Counted from the stretch's first letter, positions 16,716 through 28,136 are shown. The stretch is 64,000 nucleotides of DNA from Palsa-504 sp963744575 (GCA_963744575.1 CAVUUF010000003.1:62001-126000), one strand, 5' to 3'. Made by a program: numbers and translations. The notes: generated from the letters alone by a model not told the origin.

Positions 16716-17279
16716 GGTATTCAGATGCTTAATTAGTAAGCACCTGGTGATCAGTTCCTGGTTTTTTGCTCATCTCTATAACGAAAAGTGACGAACAATC
16801 CCCGTATCGCGACGCAGCGTTCCCTCGCCGCGCCGAGATAAAGAAACCTACGGATTGCGACCGCTTCCTCTCACAACCGAACTAGTTCGCTCTCCGCACA
16901 CCTCCGTCAATGCTGCTAGCGCAGGGCCAGTAACACTAGCGACGGATGCCTCACCGACCCCCTAGAGCAAAATTCCGGGCCGCTCAGCCGCCCCGACGCC
17001 AGCACTCCCGGCCCATCACCCCTACTCGCCAGTAAAACGTGCCGGCCCCGAAACCACCACCCCGGCCCTACCTCATGATCCTCCCCGGCGTTCATGAAAG
17101 CCACCCCCTGGACCCGCCGCCCCAGCACGGAGGACCCCTGCCGATCCCGCCACCCAGCCAGAACCCCAACCGGGAAGGAAGCCAGGAAGACCGGCCCCAG
17201 CCCGCATTGCGGGCAGGCGAGAAGCAGCGGAGAAGGTGGCCCACGACGCCCCATAACCCACAGAAGCTGGCCGGCGAAC
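16716..17279. other. Region without a convincing gene
   Basis: The first 200 bases are unusually AT-rich for this genome; the rest is GC-rich with frequent stops on the plus strand. An open frame on the minus strand (17254-16916, 112 codons, starting MGRRGPPSPLLLACPQCG) has no ribosome site and no recognisable domain. ACCCCCTAG occurs at 16957-16965 and again at 17514-17522. It may be the 3' part of the RNA described at 17280-17495. Confidence 0.4.
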
Positions 17280-17495
17280 CCTAGCCCACCCGCCTGCGGC
17301 GGGCCACTCGGGGATCGGGGGGTCGTCCCCGGAAGAGCACTGCGAGCCCGGCCGAAGCCGGGTCAAAAGCGGCGAGCATTAGGGCGACGCCGGGTGGTTA
17401 CGGGGGCAAACCACCCGGCGTCGCGATCATCGGCGTTCCGACGGGGGCCCGGAACGCCGGCAGTGATGCTCCGACGGGGGACCAGAGCATCGATA
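17280..17495 (-). ncRNA. Candidate structured RNA with repeated C-rich loops
   Basis: Six hairpins follow one another: 17465-17491 (7 bp), 17431-17459 (10 bp), 17384-17424 (16 bp, perfect), 17347-17362 (6 bp), 17309-17331 (6 bp) and 17289-17303 (6 bp). Read on the minus strand, four loops each show a C5-C6 run: TGGTCCCCCGTCG, GGCCCCCGT, TGCCCCCGT and CGACCCCCCGA. The first three end in CCCCCGU although their stems are unrelated in sequence. The fourth hairpin is closed by C(UUCG)G, the very stable tetraloop, only when read on this strand. A TTGACA-type promoter points into it. C-rich loops that pair with G-rich ribosome sites are known in some bacterial sRNAs; that role here is inference. No known RNA family is recognised. 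Confidence 0.5.
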
Positions 17496-17498
17496 TGA

Positions 17499-17530
17499 AT
17501 CGTACACGGAAACACCCCCTAGTTTGTCAA
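17499..17530 (-). promoter_or_regulatory. Promoter reading into the structured RNA
   Basis: On the minus strand a consensus TTGACA (17530-17525) is followed after 20 bases by TACGAT (17504-17499). Transcription would start near 17492, right at the first hairpin. The spacer is long, so strength is uncertain. Confidence 0.45.
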
Positions 17531-17588
17531 GACCCAATTACAACCGGATCTCGGGACGAGCCTGAGCAGGCCCAATCGCGGCCCAGAT

Positions 17589-17960
17589 TTAGTTATCCCC
17601 GGGCGGCGGCCCGACCGGGCGATGACCGTTTCCGCGGTTTGCTTCCGATGACCCGCCAGGGTCGCGGGTGACGGGCAGGTTCGGGTGGTACTCCATGAAG
17701 CCGCGGGTGTTGTCCGGCTCCCGGCCGCCGTTGGCGAACACGACGGCGAAATACGGAATGAAGATGGCGCCGACCGCCGGTATCGCGGCGAGCCAGCCGA
17801 AGTGGTTGATGAACAGCACTACGGCGATCACGAAGCAAACCGTGCGGATGCTCATCATCACCAGGTACCTGCGCTGACGGTAGGCGACGTCGTCCGACAG
17901 CGACCGACGCGCCTGCGTCACCACGTGCACCGGCGGCTGCCCGCGGCCGGCATGACCCAT
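17589..17960 (-). CDS. DUF3099 family small membrane protein
   Basis: This is a conserved actinobacterial membrane protein of unknown function. The 123-residue product has a basic N-terminal part (RRSLSDDVAYRQRRYLVMMSIRTVCF), two hydrophobic segments (about residues 36-54 and 60-78) and a polar C-terminal tail. The ATG at 17960 is chosen: GGGGTGAGG lies directly before it, and the family begins close to there; the open frame extends 43 codons further upstream through a tandem repeat. Confidence 0.75.
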   Translation of the reverse strand: MGHAGRGQPPVHVVTQARRSLSDDVAYRQRRYLVMMSIRTVCFVIAVVLFINHFGWLAAIPAVGAIFIPYFAVVFANGGREPDNTRGFMEYHPNLPVTRDPGGSSEANRGNGHRPVGPPPGDN

Positions 17961-17986
17961 CCTCACCCCTCTACCGTATGCCCGGC

Positions 17987-18032
17987 CGGCGAGCCTGGCG
18001 ACCATACGCCGGCGAGCCTGGCGACCATACGC
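17987..18032. repeat. 23 bp tandem duplication, two copies
   Basis: CGGCGAGCCTGGCGACCATA plus CGC occurs twice in direct succession (17987-18009 and 18010-18032), just upstream of the DUF3099 gene. Confidence 0.8.
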
Positions 18033-18080
18033 CGGAGCGGCGTGAGGCGGCTCGCGGAGCTTCGCCGCTGTCGGCCCGTG

Positions 18081-18109
18081 GTTTACCATCCGGATCCGTC
18101 GTGGTAAAC
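18081..18109. promoter_or_regulatory. Inverted repeat upstream of the peptide ABC operon
   Basis: GTTTACCA at 18081-18088 and TGGTAAAC at 18102-18109 form an 8-base inverted repeat 13 bases apart. It may be an operator for the divergent genes on either side; bases 18110-18360 show no other clear feature except AT-rich TATCGTATACG near 18290. Confidence 0.35.
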
Positions 18110-18360
18110 CCCACGGAAAGTAAAGGGAATGTCAAGTGGTTATCTCACTGCCGGAAGCTGGCCCGGAGCGAGGAACAGGCCGTTGACCTGCGGTTCTGGC
18201 CATCCGGAGGGTGTAATTGGGGCCTTATTCAGCAGCCCCCCGGGGACATCGATGAGAAACCGTGATAGTTTTAGGTGGGAAATCTCTATCGTATACGTTT
18301 AAGCTCGCCTGACTGACAGCCGGCGCTGGAACCCGGCACAACTGGAGGAAGGCGAATTAA

Positions 18361-18477
18361 ATGACCCGACGACCACTATGTGGCCGCCGCAGCAGTGGCA
18401 CCCAGGCTCACGCGGTACAAGCGACCGCTCCATACCTCGAGGCAGGCTGGGGCCCGGTGAAGGGCGGCGGGCGATGA
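18361..18477 (+). CDS. Small upstream ORF coupled to the ABC binding-protein gene
   Basis: A 38-codon frame starts MTRRPLCGRRSSG and is preceded by a very good ribosome site, GGAGGAAGG, nine bases before its ATG. Its TGA at 18475-18477 overlaps the ATG of the binding-protein gene (ATGA). The larger gene lacks an equally good ribosome site of its own, so ribosomes finishing this peptide probably start it. The product is short, basic and without a recognised domain. It could be a regulatory leader peptide or merely a coupling device. Confidence 0.55.
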   Translation: MTRRPLCGRRSSGTQAHAVQATAPYLEAGWGPVKGGGR

Positions 18478-20195
18478 TCAGGTTCTCCAGCGGTAAGGGG
18501 GGCTTGGCCATCCTGGCGATCGCGTGCCTGACCGGGATGGCCGCATGCAGCAACTCCAGCAGCTCGTCCACGCCGAGTACCTCGTCGAGTTCCTCCGTGA
18601 AGAGCGGGGGCTCTATTACCGTCGCGCTCGACGAGGACGTAGCCGGCTTCAACCTCCTGCAGGCAAACGATAACGAGTTCGTGCTGGGGGAGATCCTGCA
18701 ACAGGTGTGGCCCTCGGTCTACCTAGTCCAGCCGAACCTCACGCTGAAGCTGAACACCGCCTTTGTCACGAGCGCCACGCTCACCAAGACGAACCCGCAG
18801 ACCGTGGTGTACCAGATCAACCCCAAGGCCTCCTGGTCCGACGGGGTGCCGATCAACGCCGACGACTTCATCTACAACTGGCAGGCGCAAAGCGGCAATC
18901 CCGCCTACAAGGACGTCGGCGGCAAGGCCTTCCTGCCCGTGGGCACGACCGGCTACAGCTCGATCAAGTCGGTGACCGGCTCCAACAACGGCAAGACCGT
19001 GACCGTGGTCTTCTCCAGTCCGTTCAGTGACTGGCAGTCGCTATACGGCTCCGGCTACCCGATGATCCCGGCGCACATCGCGAAGAAGGTCGGCTTCGAC
19101 AGCGGCTTCCAGACCTTCGGCCCGGCCATGCAGGTCTCCGGCGGTCCGTACATGATCCAGAGCTACGCTCAGGGACAAGACCTGGTCGAGGTCCGCAACC
19201 CGCACTACTGGGGCACGCCCGGCAAGATGGACAAGATCATCTTCCGGTTCATCCTCGACGACACCCAGATCCCCCCCGCCGCGTCGAACGGCGAGGTCCA
19301 CGTGGTTACGTCCCCGGCCCTGCCCTCGGTCGCCTACAGTTCGGCGGTGAAGAGCGTCCCGAACTTCACCACCAACAACATCGCCGCCCTTGAATTCCAG
19401 CACATCGACTTCAACCAGGCCAATCCCTACCTGGCGCTGGCCAATGTGCGGCACGCGCTCGCCGAGGGCACCGACCGGGCGCAGATGGTGCAGCGGATCG
19501 CCGCCCCGATTACCCCGTCGATCAAGGTGCTGCAGAACCGGCTATTCATGCCGACCCAGCCGCAGTACCAGAGCACCAGCGGCAGCTACGGCGCCTTCAA
19601 CCCCAGCCAGGCCAAGACGCTGCTGCAGCAGTCGAACATGACGATGGGCTCGGACGGCTACTTCCACCCGAACTTCGGCCCGGAAAAGGGGAAGGATCTC
19701 ACCTTCTCTATCTCGACCACCAGCGGCGTGCCGGCCCGGGCGCAGGTCGAGCAGCTCTTCCAGGCTGACATGAAGTCCATCGGCGTCAAGATCAACATCC
19801 AGAACTACAACGCCAGCACTCTGTTCGGCACCGTCGGCCCCAAGAGCGAGTACGACATCATCGAGTTCGCGTGGGTGTCGTCGCCATTCGCCTCGGGGAA
19901 CCAGGCCATCTACTGCTCCTACACCAACACCGCAAACTGCGGCGAAAACTGGAACCACTACGCGAACAAGCAGGTGGACAGCCTGTTTAACCAGGCGATT
20001 GCCACCTTCGACCAGGCTAAGGCGGCCGCCCTGTACAACCAGATCGACTCGATTCTGTGGAAGGACATGGTCACGCTTCCGCTGTTCCAGAATCCAGATG
20101 TGTATGGCTGGTCCAGCAAGTACGGCAACGTCGTGCCCAACCCCAGCCTGCTCGGCATCACGTGGAATGCCCAGCTCTGGGGCCTGAAGGCCTGA
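18474..20195 (+). CDS. Peptide/nickel-type ABC transporter substrate-binding lipoprotein
   Basis: This family 5 solute-binding protein captures peptides or similar ligands outside the cell for the permease and ATPase encoded next. The 573-residue product begins MIRFSSGKGGLAILAIACLTGMAAC; the lipobox cysteine is residue 25, followed by a Ser/Thr linker. The family 5 signatures SWSDGVPINADDFIYNWQ and QDLVEVRNPHYW are present. The ATG at 18474 is chosen because the signal peptide starts there and it overlaps the leader ORF stop. The ligand cannot be told from sequence. Confidence 0.93.
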   Translation: MIRFSSGKGGLAILAIACLTGMAACSNSSSSSTPSTSSSSSVKSGGSITVALDEDVAGFNLLQANDNEFVLGEILQQVWPSVYLVQPNLTLKLNTAFVTSATLTKTNPQTVVYQINPKASWSDGVPINADDFIYNWQAQSGNPAYKDVGGKAFLPVGTTGYSSIKSVTGSNNGKTVTVVFSSPFSDWQSLYGSGYPMIPAHIAKKVGFDSGFQTFGPAMQVSGGPYMIQSYAQGQDLVEVRNPHYWGTPGKMDKIIFRFILDDTQIPPAASNGEVHVVTSPALPSVAYSSAVKSVPNFTTNNIAALEFQHIDFNQANPYLALANVRHALAEGTDRAQMVQRIAAPITPSIKVLQNRLFMPTQPQYQSTSGSYGAFNPSQAKTLLQQSNMTMGSDGYFHPNFGPEKGKDLTFSISTTSGVPARAQVEQLFQADMKSIGVKINIQNYNASTLFGTVGPKSEYDIIEFAWVSSPFASGNQAIYCSYTNTANCGENWNHYANKQVDSLFNQAIATFDQAKAAALYNQIDSILWKDMVTLPLFQNPDVYGWSSKYGNVVPNPSLLGITWNAQLWGLKA

Positions 20196-20202
20196 TGAGC
20201 CT

Positions 20203-20251
20203 GCACCGCGCATCGCCCCCGGCCCGCCGCGGGCCGGGGGCGGCGCGGTGC
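20203..20251 (+). terminator. Long GC hairpin between binding protein and permease genes
   Basis: Outer arms GCACCGCGC/GCGCGGTGC and an inner near-perfect 14-base stem centred on 20228 form a very stable structure eight bases after the binding-protein stop. It probably stabilises the upstream mRNA or cuts readthrough, raising the share of binding protein. Confidence 0.6.
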
Positions 20252-20292
20252 GATGCGCGCATGATCCCTGCTAGGTGGGTACGGGAGTAAAC

Positions 20293-21276
20293 ATGGGCGG
20301 ATATATCCTGCGGCGCTGCCTGGCCGGGCTGGTGACGTTGCTCGTAGCCAGCTTCCTGGTGTTCATCCTGGTTGCCCTGTCCGGGGATCCGCTGGCGAAC
20401 CTGCGGGCGAACCCGCACATCTCCCAGGCCACCATCCAGGCCGCCAGGATACAGCTGAACCTGAACCAGCCGCTGCTCGAGCGGTACTGGACCTGGCTGA
20501 CCGGCATGCTGCACGGCGACTTCGGGACCAGCACGACCGGCCATGACGTGCGGGCCCAGCTCGGCTCACGCCTCCTGGTCACGCTCAGGATGGTGGTCCC
20601 GGCCACGATCCTGGCGGCGATCCTGGGCGTGCTGATCGGGGTGGTGAGCGCGGTCAAGCAGTACAGCATCCTCGACCACACGATGACCGGCCTAGCGTAC
20701 CTGTTTTACTCCACGCCCGTTTTCATCGTGGCGATCTTGCTGAAGGACTTCTTCGCCATCGACGTCAACAACGCCGCCGGGCATACCGTATTCTATACGA
20801 TCGGTCAGAACACGCCGGGCACCACCGGCGCGTGGAGCGTGTTCACCGACTCACTGCAGCACACCATCTTGCCCGTGATCACCCTGGCGCTCGTCACCTA
20901 CGCTGGCTGGAGCCGATACCAGCGCGCCTCAATGCTGGACGTGCTCAACGCCGACTACGTGCGCCTCGCCCGCGCGAAGGGGCTGTCCCCGCGCCGGGTG
21001 CTCTACGTGCACGCGCTCAGGAACGCCCTTATCCCGATCACCACGGTGATCGCGCTCGACTTCGCGACCATCATCGGCGGTGCGCTGATCACCGAGATCG
21101 CGTTCGGCTGGGAGGGCATGGGCCAATTCCTGCTCGGCGGCCTGACCGGCCCGATCAGCCCGGACGTGTACGTGGTGCAGGCCTGGCTGATGGTCGCGGC
21201 CACTGCCGTGATCGCCTTCAACATCATCGCAGACCTGATCTACGGACTGCTGGACCCGAGGATCCGCTATGCCTGA
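20293..21276 (+). CDS. Peptide ABC transporter permease (DppB-type)
   Basis: This is one of the two membrane subunits of the first peptide importer. The 327-residue protein has a first membrane segment near residues 9-30, a periplasmic-type loop, and the BPD signature ADYVRLARAKGLSPRRVLYVHALRNALIP near residues 220-250, where the ATPase docks. ATG at 20293 follows GGGAG by seven bases. Its last bases overlap the next gene by eight. Confidence 0.93.
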   Translation: MGGYILRRCLAGLVTLLVASFLVFILVALSGDPLANLRANPHISQATIQAARIQLNLNQPLLERYWTWLTGMLHGDFGTSTTGHDVRAQLGSRLLVTLRMVVPATILAAILGVLIGVVSAVKQYSILDHTMTGLAYLFYSTPVFIVAILLKDFFAIDVNNAAGHTVFYTIGQNTPGTTGAWSVFTDSLQHTILPVITLALVTYAGWSRYQRASMLDVLNADYVRLARAKGLSPRRVLYVHALRNALIPITTVIALDFATIIGGALITEIAFGWEGMGQFLLGGLTGPISPDVYVVQAWLMVAATAVIAFNIIADLIYGLLDPRIRYA

Positions 21277-22311
21277 GCCGCCGCCGGAGGAGTTCAGCCA
21301 TTCGTTCATGCCGGAGGGGGCGCCGCACTACGGCGAGGTCATCGGCGGCGCGCCGGGGACCGAGGTGCGCGGATCGGCGGGGCTGGCGGAGACCGAGCTG
21401 AGTTCCAGCACGCTGACCGATGAAGACCTCGAGCGGGCCCGTGAGGGCCTCACCATCAAGAGCCGCAGCCAGCTAAAGATGGTGACGGAGCGCTTTTTCC
21501 ACCACCGGATGGCGCTGGTGGGCCTCGGCGTCTTCCTGTTCCTGCTGATCATCTCCACCGTCGTGCCGCTGTTCTGGAAGTACAGCTTCTCGCAGATCAC
21601 CGGCCAGTTCGGGACGGGACCCTCGCTGCAGCATCCCTTCGGCACCGATCCGATCGGGCACGACATGTTCGCCCAGGTGTTGCAGGGCACGGCGACGTCG
21701 ATCAAGACCGCCCTCGTGGTCGCGGTGCTGGCCACCGTGATCGGGACCCTGGTCGGGGCAGGCGCCGGGTACTACGGCGGGTGGGCCGACTCGCTGCTGA
21801 TGCGGTTCACCGACCTGATCCTCGTGGTGCCGCTGCTCGCGATCTTGCTCGTGCTGTCCAACAAGTTCAGCAAGCAGGCAAACGGCTGGGTCTTCGTCGC
21901 GCTGCTACTCGCGCTCCTGCTCTGGACCTACCTGGCCCGGCTGGTGCGAGGCACGTTCCTGTCGCTGCGGGAGCGTGAGTTTATCGAGGCGGAGTGGGCG
22001 ATCGGCGCCACCGACCGCCGGATCATCTTCCGGCATATGATCCCCAACGCAGCGGGCGTCGTGGCGGTCAACGCCACCCTGACCGTGGCCAACGCGATGC
22101 TGATCGCGGCCGCGCTGTCGTTCCTCGGACTCGGCATCCAGCCGCCGCAGGTCGACCTGGGCAGCCTCATCGCCAGCGGCGAGGGCGATGCCACCGCGTT
22201 GCCGTGGCTGTTCTACTTCCCCGCGTTGTTCCTCATCGCGGCCATCCTCTCGGTGAACTTCATCGGCGACGGGCTGCGTGACGCACTCGACCCCACCCAG
22301 AGGATCCGCAC

Positions 22312-22315
<4 letters not shown>
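21269..22315 (+). CDS. Peptide ABC transporter permease (DppC-type)
   Basis: This is the second membrane subunit. The 348-residue protein has a long cytosolic N-terminal part (about 80 residues, Glu/Ser-rich) before the first membrane segment, then the OppC-type GTDPIGHDMFAQVLQGTATS and the docking loop EREFIEAEWAIGATDRRIIFRHMIPN, and ends FIGDGLRDALDPTQRIRT. It overlaps the ATPase gene by four bases (ATGA). Confidence 0.93.
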
Positions 22316-24395
<2,080 letters not shown>

Positions 24396-24408
<13 letters not shown>

Positions 24409-24433
24409 CGCTCAGGGCGACTCGTGACGCTCA
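24396..24433. repeat. 19 bp perfect tandem repeat across two convergent stop codons
   Basis: GGGCGACTCGTGACGCTCA occurs at 24396-24414 and 24415-24433. The first copy holds the stop of the double ATPase gene, and the last three bases of the second form the tldE stop on the other strand. Confidence 0.85.
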
Positions 24434-25863
24434 GCTGGCCTGGCTGACCGACGACATGTTGAAGCCCTCGACGCGGATCGGCGGCATCGCGGTCCGGTTG
24501 AAGTAGTCGGCCCACTCGCGCGGCAGCGCCGGCCCGGTGGCGCCCACCTCGACCAGCCGCCCGAGCATGCCCACCGGCGACTCGTTGAACCTGAAGTTGT
24601 TCACCGCGCCGGTCACCTCGCCGTTTTCCACCAGGTAGACCCCGTCCCTGGTGAGCCCGGTGAGCAGCAGGGTCTGCGGGTCGACCTCCCGGATGTACCA
24701 CAGGCAGGTGAGCAGCAGCCCGCGTCCGGTCGAGGCGATCATCTGCTCCAGCGTCGGCGCCCCGGCGCCGGAAGCAGGCGCAGCGCCGGAAGTGTGCACG
24801 GTGAAGGTCAGGTTGTCGATGGCCGGCGCCACCGGCACCCCGGCCAGCCCGGCCGAGTGCCGCGACGAGACCAGGGCCTCCAGCGAGCCCTCGCGGATCC
24901 AGTCGGTGGCGCGCAGCGGGAGGCCGTTGTCGAAGACCGAGGAGTCCGGCCCGGACGCGTGCGAGATCACGAACGGCGCGCAGCCGAGCCCCGCTGCCCG
25001 CGGGTCGCTGGACAGCGTCACGGGCTGGGCGGATAGCCGCTCGCCGATCCGGGTCCCGCCGCCGGGCTTGCTGAACACCGTCCGTCCCTCGGCTGCCTCC
25101 TTCGCCCCGGCCGACCAGTACATGTAGGTGAGAAGGTCGGACACGGCGGTGGGCGGCAGCAGCGTCTCGTACCTCCCGGCGGGCAGCGAGACGGAGCGCT
25201 CGGCCCAGCCCAGCCGTCCCGCCAGCCCGGCATCGAGAGTGGCGATGTCCACGTCGGCGAAATCCCGGGTGGCCACCCCCGTCCAGGCCGAGCGGGTCAG
25301 GTCGGCGGACTTGGCATTCAGGTCGACCCGCCCGGTCGGCTGGTCGTGCCGCAGCCTCAGCCCGGTCGAGGTGCCGAGGAAGGTGCTTTCCACCTGGTGC
25401 TGGGCGAACCCGTACAGCTTCCGGCCGGCCCCTCCGCGGCGCGCAGCGTCTGCCCGAGCGCCGCCGCGAAGTCACGCAGCACGCCGATCTCGGTGTGGCC
25501 AGGCTGGCCGTCCCAGCCGGGCTCGCCCTTATTTACCCCGAACGAGCTGGGCTGTCCCGCCTCGATGAGCTCTCTCGCGTCCTCGGCGGAGGCGCTTTCG
25601 GCCGCCGCGTGCTCGGCCTGGCGGACCACGTCCTCGATCTGGCCGGCCTGGATGCCGGCCCGGGACACGACGCCGGCCGCGGCACCGTCGCGGCGCCGGT
25701 CGATGGCGATGACGGTGAGCTGGCGGGAGCGCGACACGCCGTTGGTGGTGAGCGTGTTGCCCGCCCAGCGCAGGTTGGCGGCCGAGGTTTCCTCGGCGAT
25801 CACCACGCAGTCGTCCGACTTGGCCACGGCTAGCGCGCGCTCGACGGTTTCCTGGGGGGTCAT
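24431..25863 (-). CDS. tldE: TldE/PmbA-type protease subunit, broken by one frameshift
   Basis: TldE pairs with TldD as a metalloprotease that trims unfolded or modified peptides. Reading from the ATG at 25863, the first frame gives MTPQETVERALAVAKSDDCV ... TLRAAEG and then turns to nonsense. The rest, AGRKLYGFAQHQVESTFLG to SSVSQAS, lies in the next frame. Adding one G to the G4 run (C4 at 25429-25432 on the plus strand) joins them as EGAGRKLYGF, giving about 477 residues, the family length. So this is either a recent pseudogene or a sequencing error in a homopolymer. Start overlaps the tldD stop by four bases. Confidence 0.8.
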
Positions 25864-27371
25864 GATGATCCCTCTTCCGCGGTGTTGAGTATCCGCACGC
25901 CGCGCATCAGGACCGCCGGGCAGCCGTGGCTGACCGGGGCGACCTGGCCGGGCTGACCCTTGCCGCAGTTGAATGCGCCGCCGAGCACGTAGGTCTGCGG
26001 CCCGCCGACGGCCTCCATGGAGCCCCAGAAGTCGGTGGTGGTGGCCTGATAGGCCACGTCGCGCAGCTGGCCGTCCAGCCGCCCGTTCCTGATCCGGAAG
26101 AAGCGCTGGCCGGTGAACTGGAAGTTGTACCGCTGCATGTCGATCGACCAGCTCTTGTCGCCCAGGATGTAGATGCCGTTCTCCACCCCGCCGATGAGGT
26201 CCGCGGTCGACGGGCCGGCCGCGGCCGGCTGCAGCGACACGTTCGCCATCCGCTGCAGCGGCATGTGGCCGGGCCCGTCGGAGAACGCGCACCCGTTCGA
26301 CCGCCCGAATCCCTCCAGCCGCGCCATCCGCCGGTCGAGCTGGTAACCGGCCAGTACGCCGTCGCGGATCAGGTCCCAGGACTGCGCGGCCACCCCCTCG
26401 TCGTCGTAGCCGATGGTGGCCAGGCCGTGCTCGGCGGTGCGGTCGCCGGTGACGTGCATGACACCCGAGCCGTACTGCAGGCGGCCCAGCTTGTCCAGCG
26501 TGGCGAACGAGGTGCCGGCGTAGGCGGCCTCGTAGCCGAGCGCCCGGTCGAGCTCGGTGGCGTGCCCGATCGACTCGTGGATGGTGAGCCACAGGTTGGA
26601 CGGGTCGATGACCAGGTCGTAGCGGCCGGGTTCGACGGAGGGGGCCTGCAGCTTGGCCGCGAGCAGCTCGGGCAGCTCGGCCAGCTCGGCCGCGAAGTCC
26701 CAGCCGGTTCCGGTGAGGAACTCATGGCCCCGGCCGGCCGGCGGGGCCAGCGTCCGCATGGTGTCGAACCGGCCGTCGCCGGAAACCGCGACCGCGGTCA
26801 CCTGCGGGTGCAGCCGGACCCGCTGCTGGGTGGCCGTGGTCGCGCCGTCGGAGTAGAACTTGCACTCCCTGACCTGCCGCAGCGAGGCGTCCACGTGATT
26901 CACCGCCGGGTGCGCGAGCAGGTCGCGGCTCCACTGCGCCAGCACCGCGACCTTGTCCGCGACGGCGATCGTGAACGGGTCGACGTCGTAGGCCGACATC
27001 CAGGTCACTTCGCCGTAGGCCGGCTCGGGGGCCAGCTTGATCGGCTCGGTGTTCATGGCGGCGGCCACCCGGGCGACCTCGACGGCCTGCCGGGCCGCCT
27101 GCGCCGCGGCATCCGCGTCCAGGTCGACGGCGGCGGCGAATCCCCAGGTCCCGTCCACGATCACCCGGACGGCGAGGCCGGTGTCGTCGGCGTCGAACAG
27201 GGTCTGCGGGTTCCCGTCGGACAGGCCGATCTGCTGGCCCCTGATGCGTTCGGCACGGAAGTCGGCGTGCTGGGCGCCGAGGCTGCTTGCCTGCGCGAGC
27301 GCAGCGTCGGCCAGGTCCCGCAGCGGCAGCGCGGTGAATTCCTCGTCGATCCTCGATTCGTGGTCATCCAC
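25860..27371 (-). CDS. tldD: TldD-type metalloprotease subunit
   Basis: This is the catalytic partner of TldE. The 503-residue protein has the zinc motif HESIGHATELDRAL (HExxxH, family-typical), GNPQTLFDADDTGLAVRV, the C-terminal GVENGIYILGDKSWSIDMQR and GKGQPGQVAPVSHGCPA. GTG at 27371 is chosen: a TAGGTT box lies eight bases upstream, and residues DDHESRIDEEF match the family start; the open frame runs on upstream only as antisense of fabG. Confidence 0.9.
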   Translation of the reverse strand: MDDHESRIDEEFTALPLRDLADAALAQASSLGAQHADFRAERIRGQQIGLSDGNPQTLFDADDTGLAVRVIVDGTWGFAAAVDLDADAAAQAARQAVEVARVAAAMNTEPIKLAPEPAYGEVTWMSAYDVDPFTIAVADKVAVLAQWSRDLLAHPAVNHVDASLRQVRECKFYSDGATTATQQRVRLHPQVTAVAVSGDGRFDTMRTLAPPAGRGHEFLTGTGWDFAAELAELPELLAAKLQAPSVEPGRYDLVIDPSNLWLTIHESIGHATELDRALGYEAAYAGTSFATLDKLGRLQYGSGVMHVTGDRTAEHGLATIGYDDEGVAAQSWDLIRDGVLAGYQLDRRMARLEGFGRSNGCAFSDGPGHMPLQRMANVSLQPAAAGPSTADLIGGVENGIYILGDKSWSIDMQRYNFQFTGQRFFRIRNGRLDGQLRDVAYQATTTDFWGSMEAVGGPQTYVLGGAFNCGKGQPGQVAPVSHGCPAVLMRGVRILNTAEEGSS

Positions 27372-27431
27372 GACACCCCAACCTATCTCATCGGCTGCGG
27401 TACCCTCAGGTGGCCGGAAGGAGGCGTGATC

Positions 27432-28136
27432 ATGGGACGTTCCGTGCTGGTGACCGGCGGGAACCGCGGTATCGGGCTGGCCATCGCGCGGCGGTTCGCG
27501 GCCGACGGCGACAGCGTCACGGTAACCTCCCGCTCGGGCGGCCCGGTGGACGGGCTGGCCGTGGTCAAATGCGACGTGCGCGACGCGGCCTCGGTCGACG
27601 CCGCGTTCACGGCGGTGGAAGCGGACCAGGGCCCGGTGGAGGTGCTGGTGGCCAACGCGGGCGTGACCCGCGACACGCTGCTCGCGCTGATGAGCGAGGA
27701 CGACTTCGCCGAGGTACTCGAGGTGAACCTGGTCGGCGCGTACCGGGTGGCCAAGCGGGCGGTGCGCGGCATGATGAGGATGCGCCGCGGGCGTCTCATC
27801 TTCATCTCCTCCGTGGTCGGCATGTACGGCTCGGCGGGCCAGGCCAACTACGCCTCGTCCAAGGCCGGCCTGGTCGGCCTGGCCAGGTCGCTGGCGCGCG
27901 AGCTCGGATCGCGCGGCGTCACCTCCAACGTGGTCGCGCCGGGGTTCGTGGACAGCGACATGACGGCGAACCTCTCCGAGGAGAGGAAGGCGAGCATCAA
28001 GGCGGCGGTGCCGCTCGGCCGGTACGCCGTCGCGGCCGAGGTGGCCGCGACGGTCGCGTTCCTGGCCGGACCGGACGCCGGCTACATCACCGGTGCCGTC
28101 ATCCCGGTCGACGGCGGGCTCGGGATGGGCCACTGA
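27432..28136 (+). CDS. fabG: FabG, 3-oxoacyl-ACP reductase
   Basis: It reduces 3-ketoacyl-ACP with NADPH in the FAS II cycle. The 234-residue short-chain dehydrogenase has TGGNRGIG (residues 8-15), NAGVTRD, the catalytic Ser in FISSVVGMYGS, YASSK, and the ending VIPVDGGLGMGH. It resembles the MabA type that pairs with InhA. Start: ATG 27432 with GAAGGAGG; TACCCT at 27401-27406 is the likely -10 box. It overlaps fabI by one base (TGATG). Confidence 0.95.
   Translation: MGRSVLVTGGNRGIGLAIARRFAADGDSVTVTSRSGGPVDGLAVVKCDVRDAASVDAAFTAVEADQGPVEVLVANAGVTRDTLLALMSEDDFAEVLEVNLVGAYRVAKRAVRGMMRMRRGRLIFISSVVGMYGSAGQANYASSKAGLVGLARSLARELGSRGVTSNVVAPGFVDSDMTANLSEERKASIKAAVPLGRYAVAAEVAATVAFLAGPDAGYITGAVIPVDGGLGMGH

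Noticed and set aside
16916..17254. Minus-strand ORF of 112 codons
   Set aside because: No ribosome site, no domain, odd amino acid make-up, and it lies in a region of structured non-coding sequence; kept only as part of the region note.
17280..17495. RNase P RNA, tmRNA, SRP RNA or a known riboswitch
   Set aside because: The conserved cores of these RNAs (for example GAGGAAAGTCC of RNase P) are absent and the repeated C-loop layout does not match them.
25926..27431. Plus-strand extension upstream of fabG, and minus-strand extension upstream of tldD
   Set aside because: Both are antisense shadows of the divergent neighbour; promoters and ribosome sites put the real starts at 27432 and 27371.
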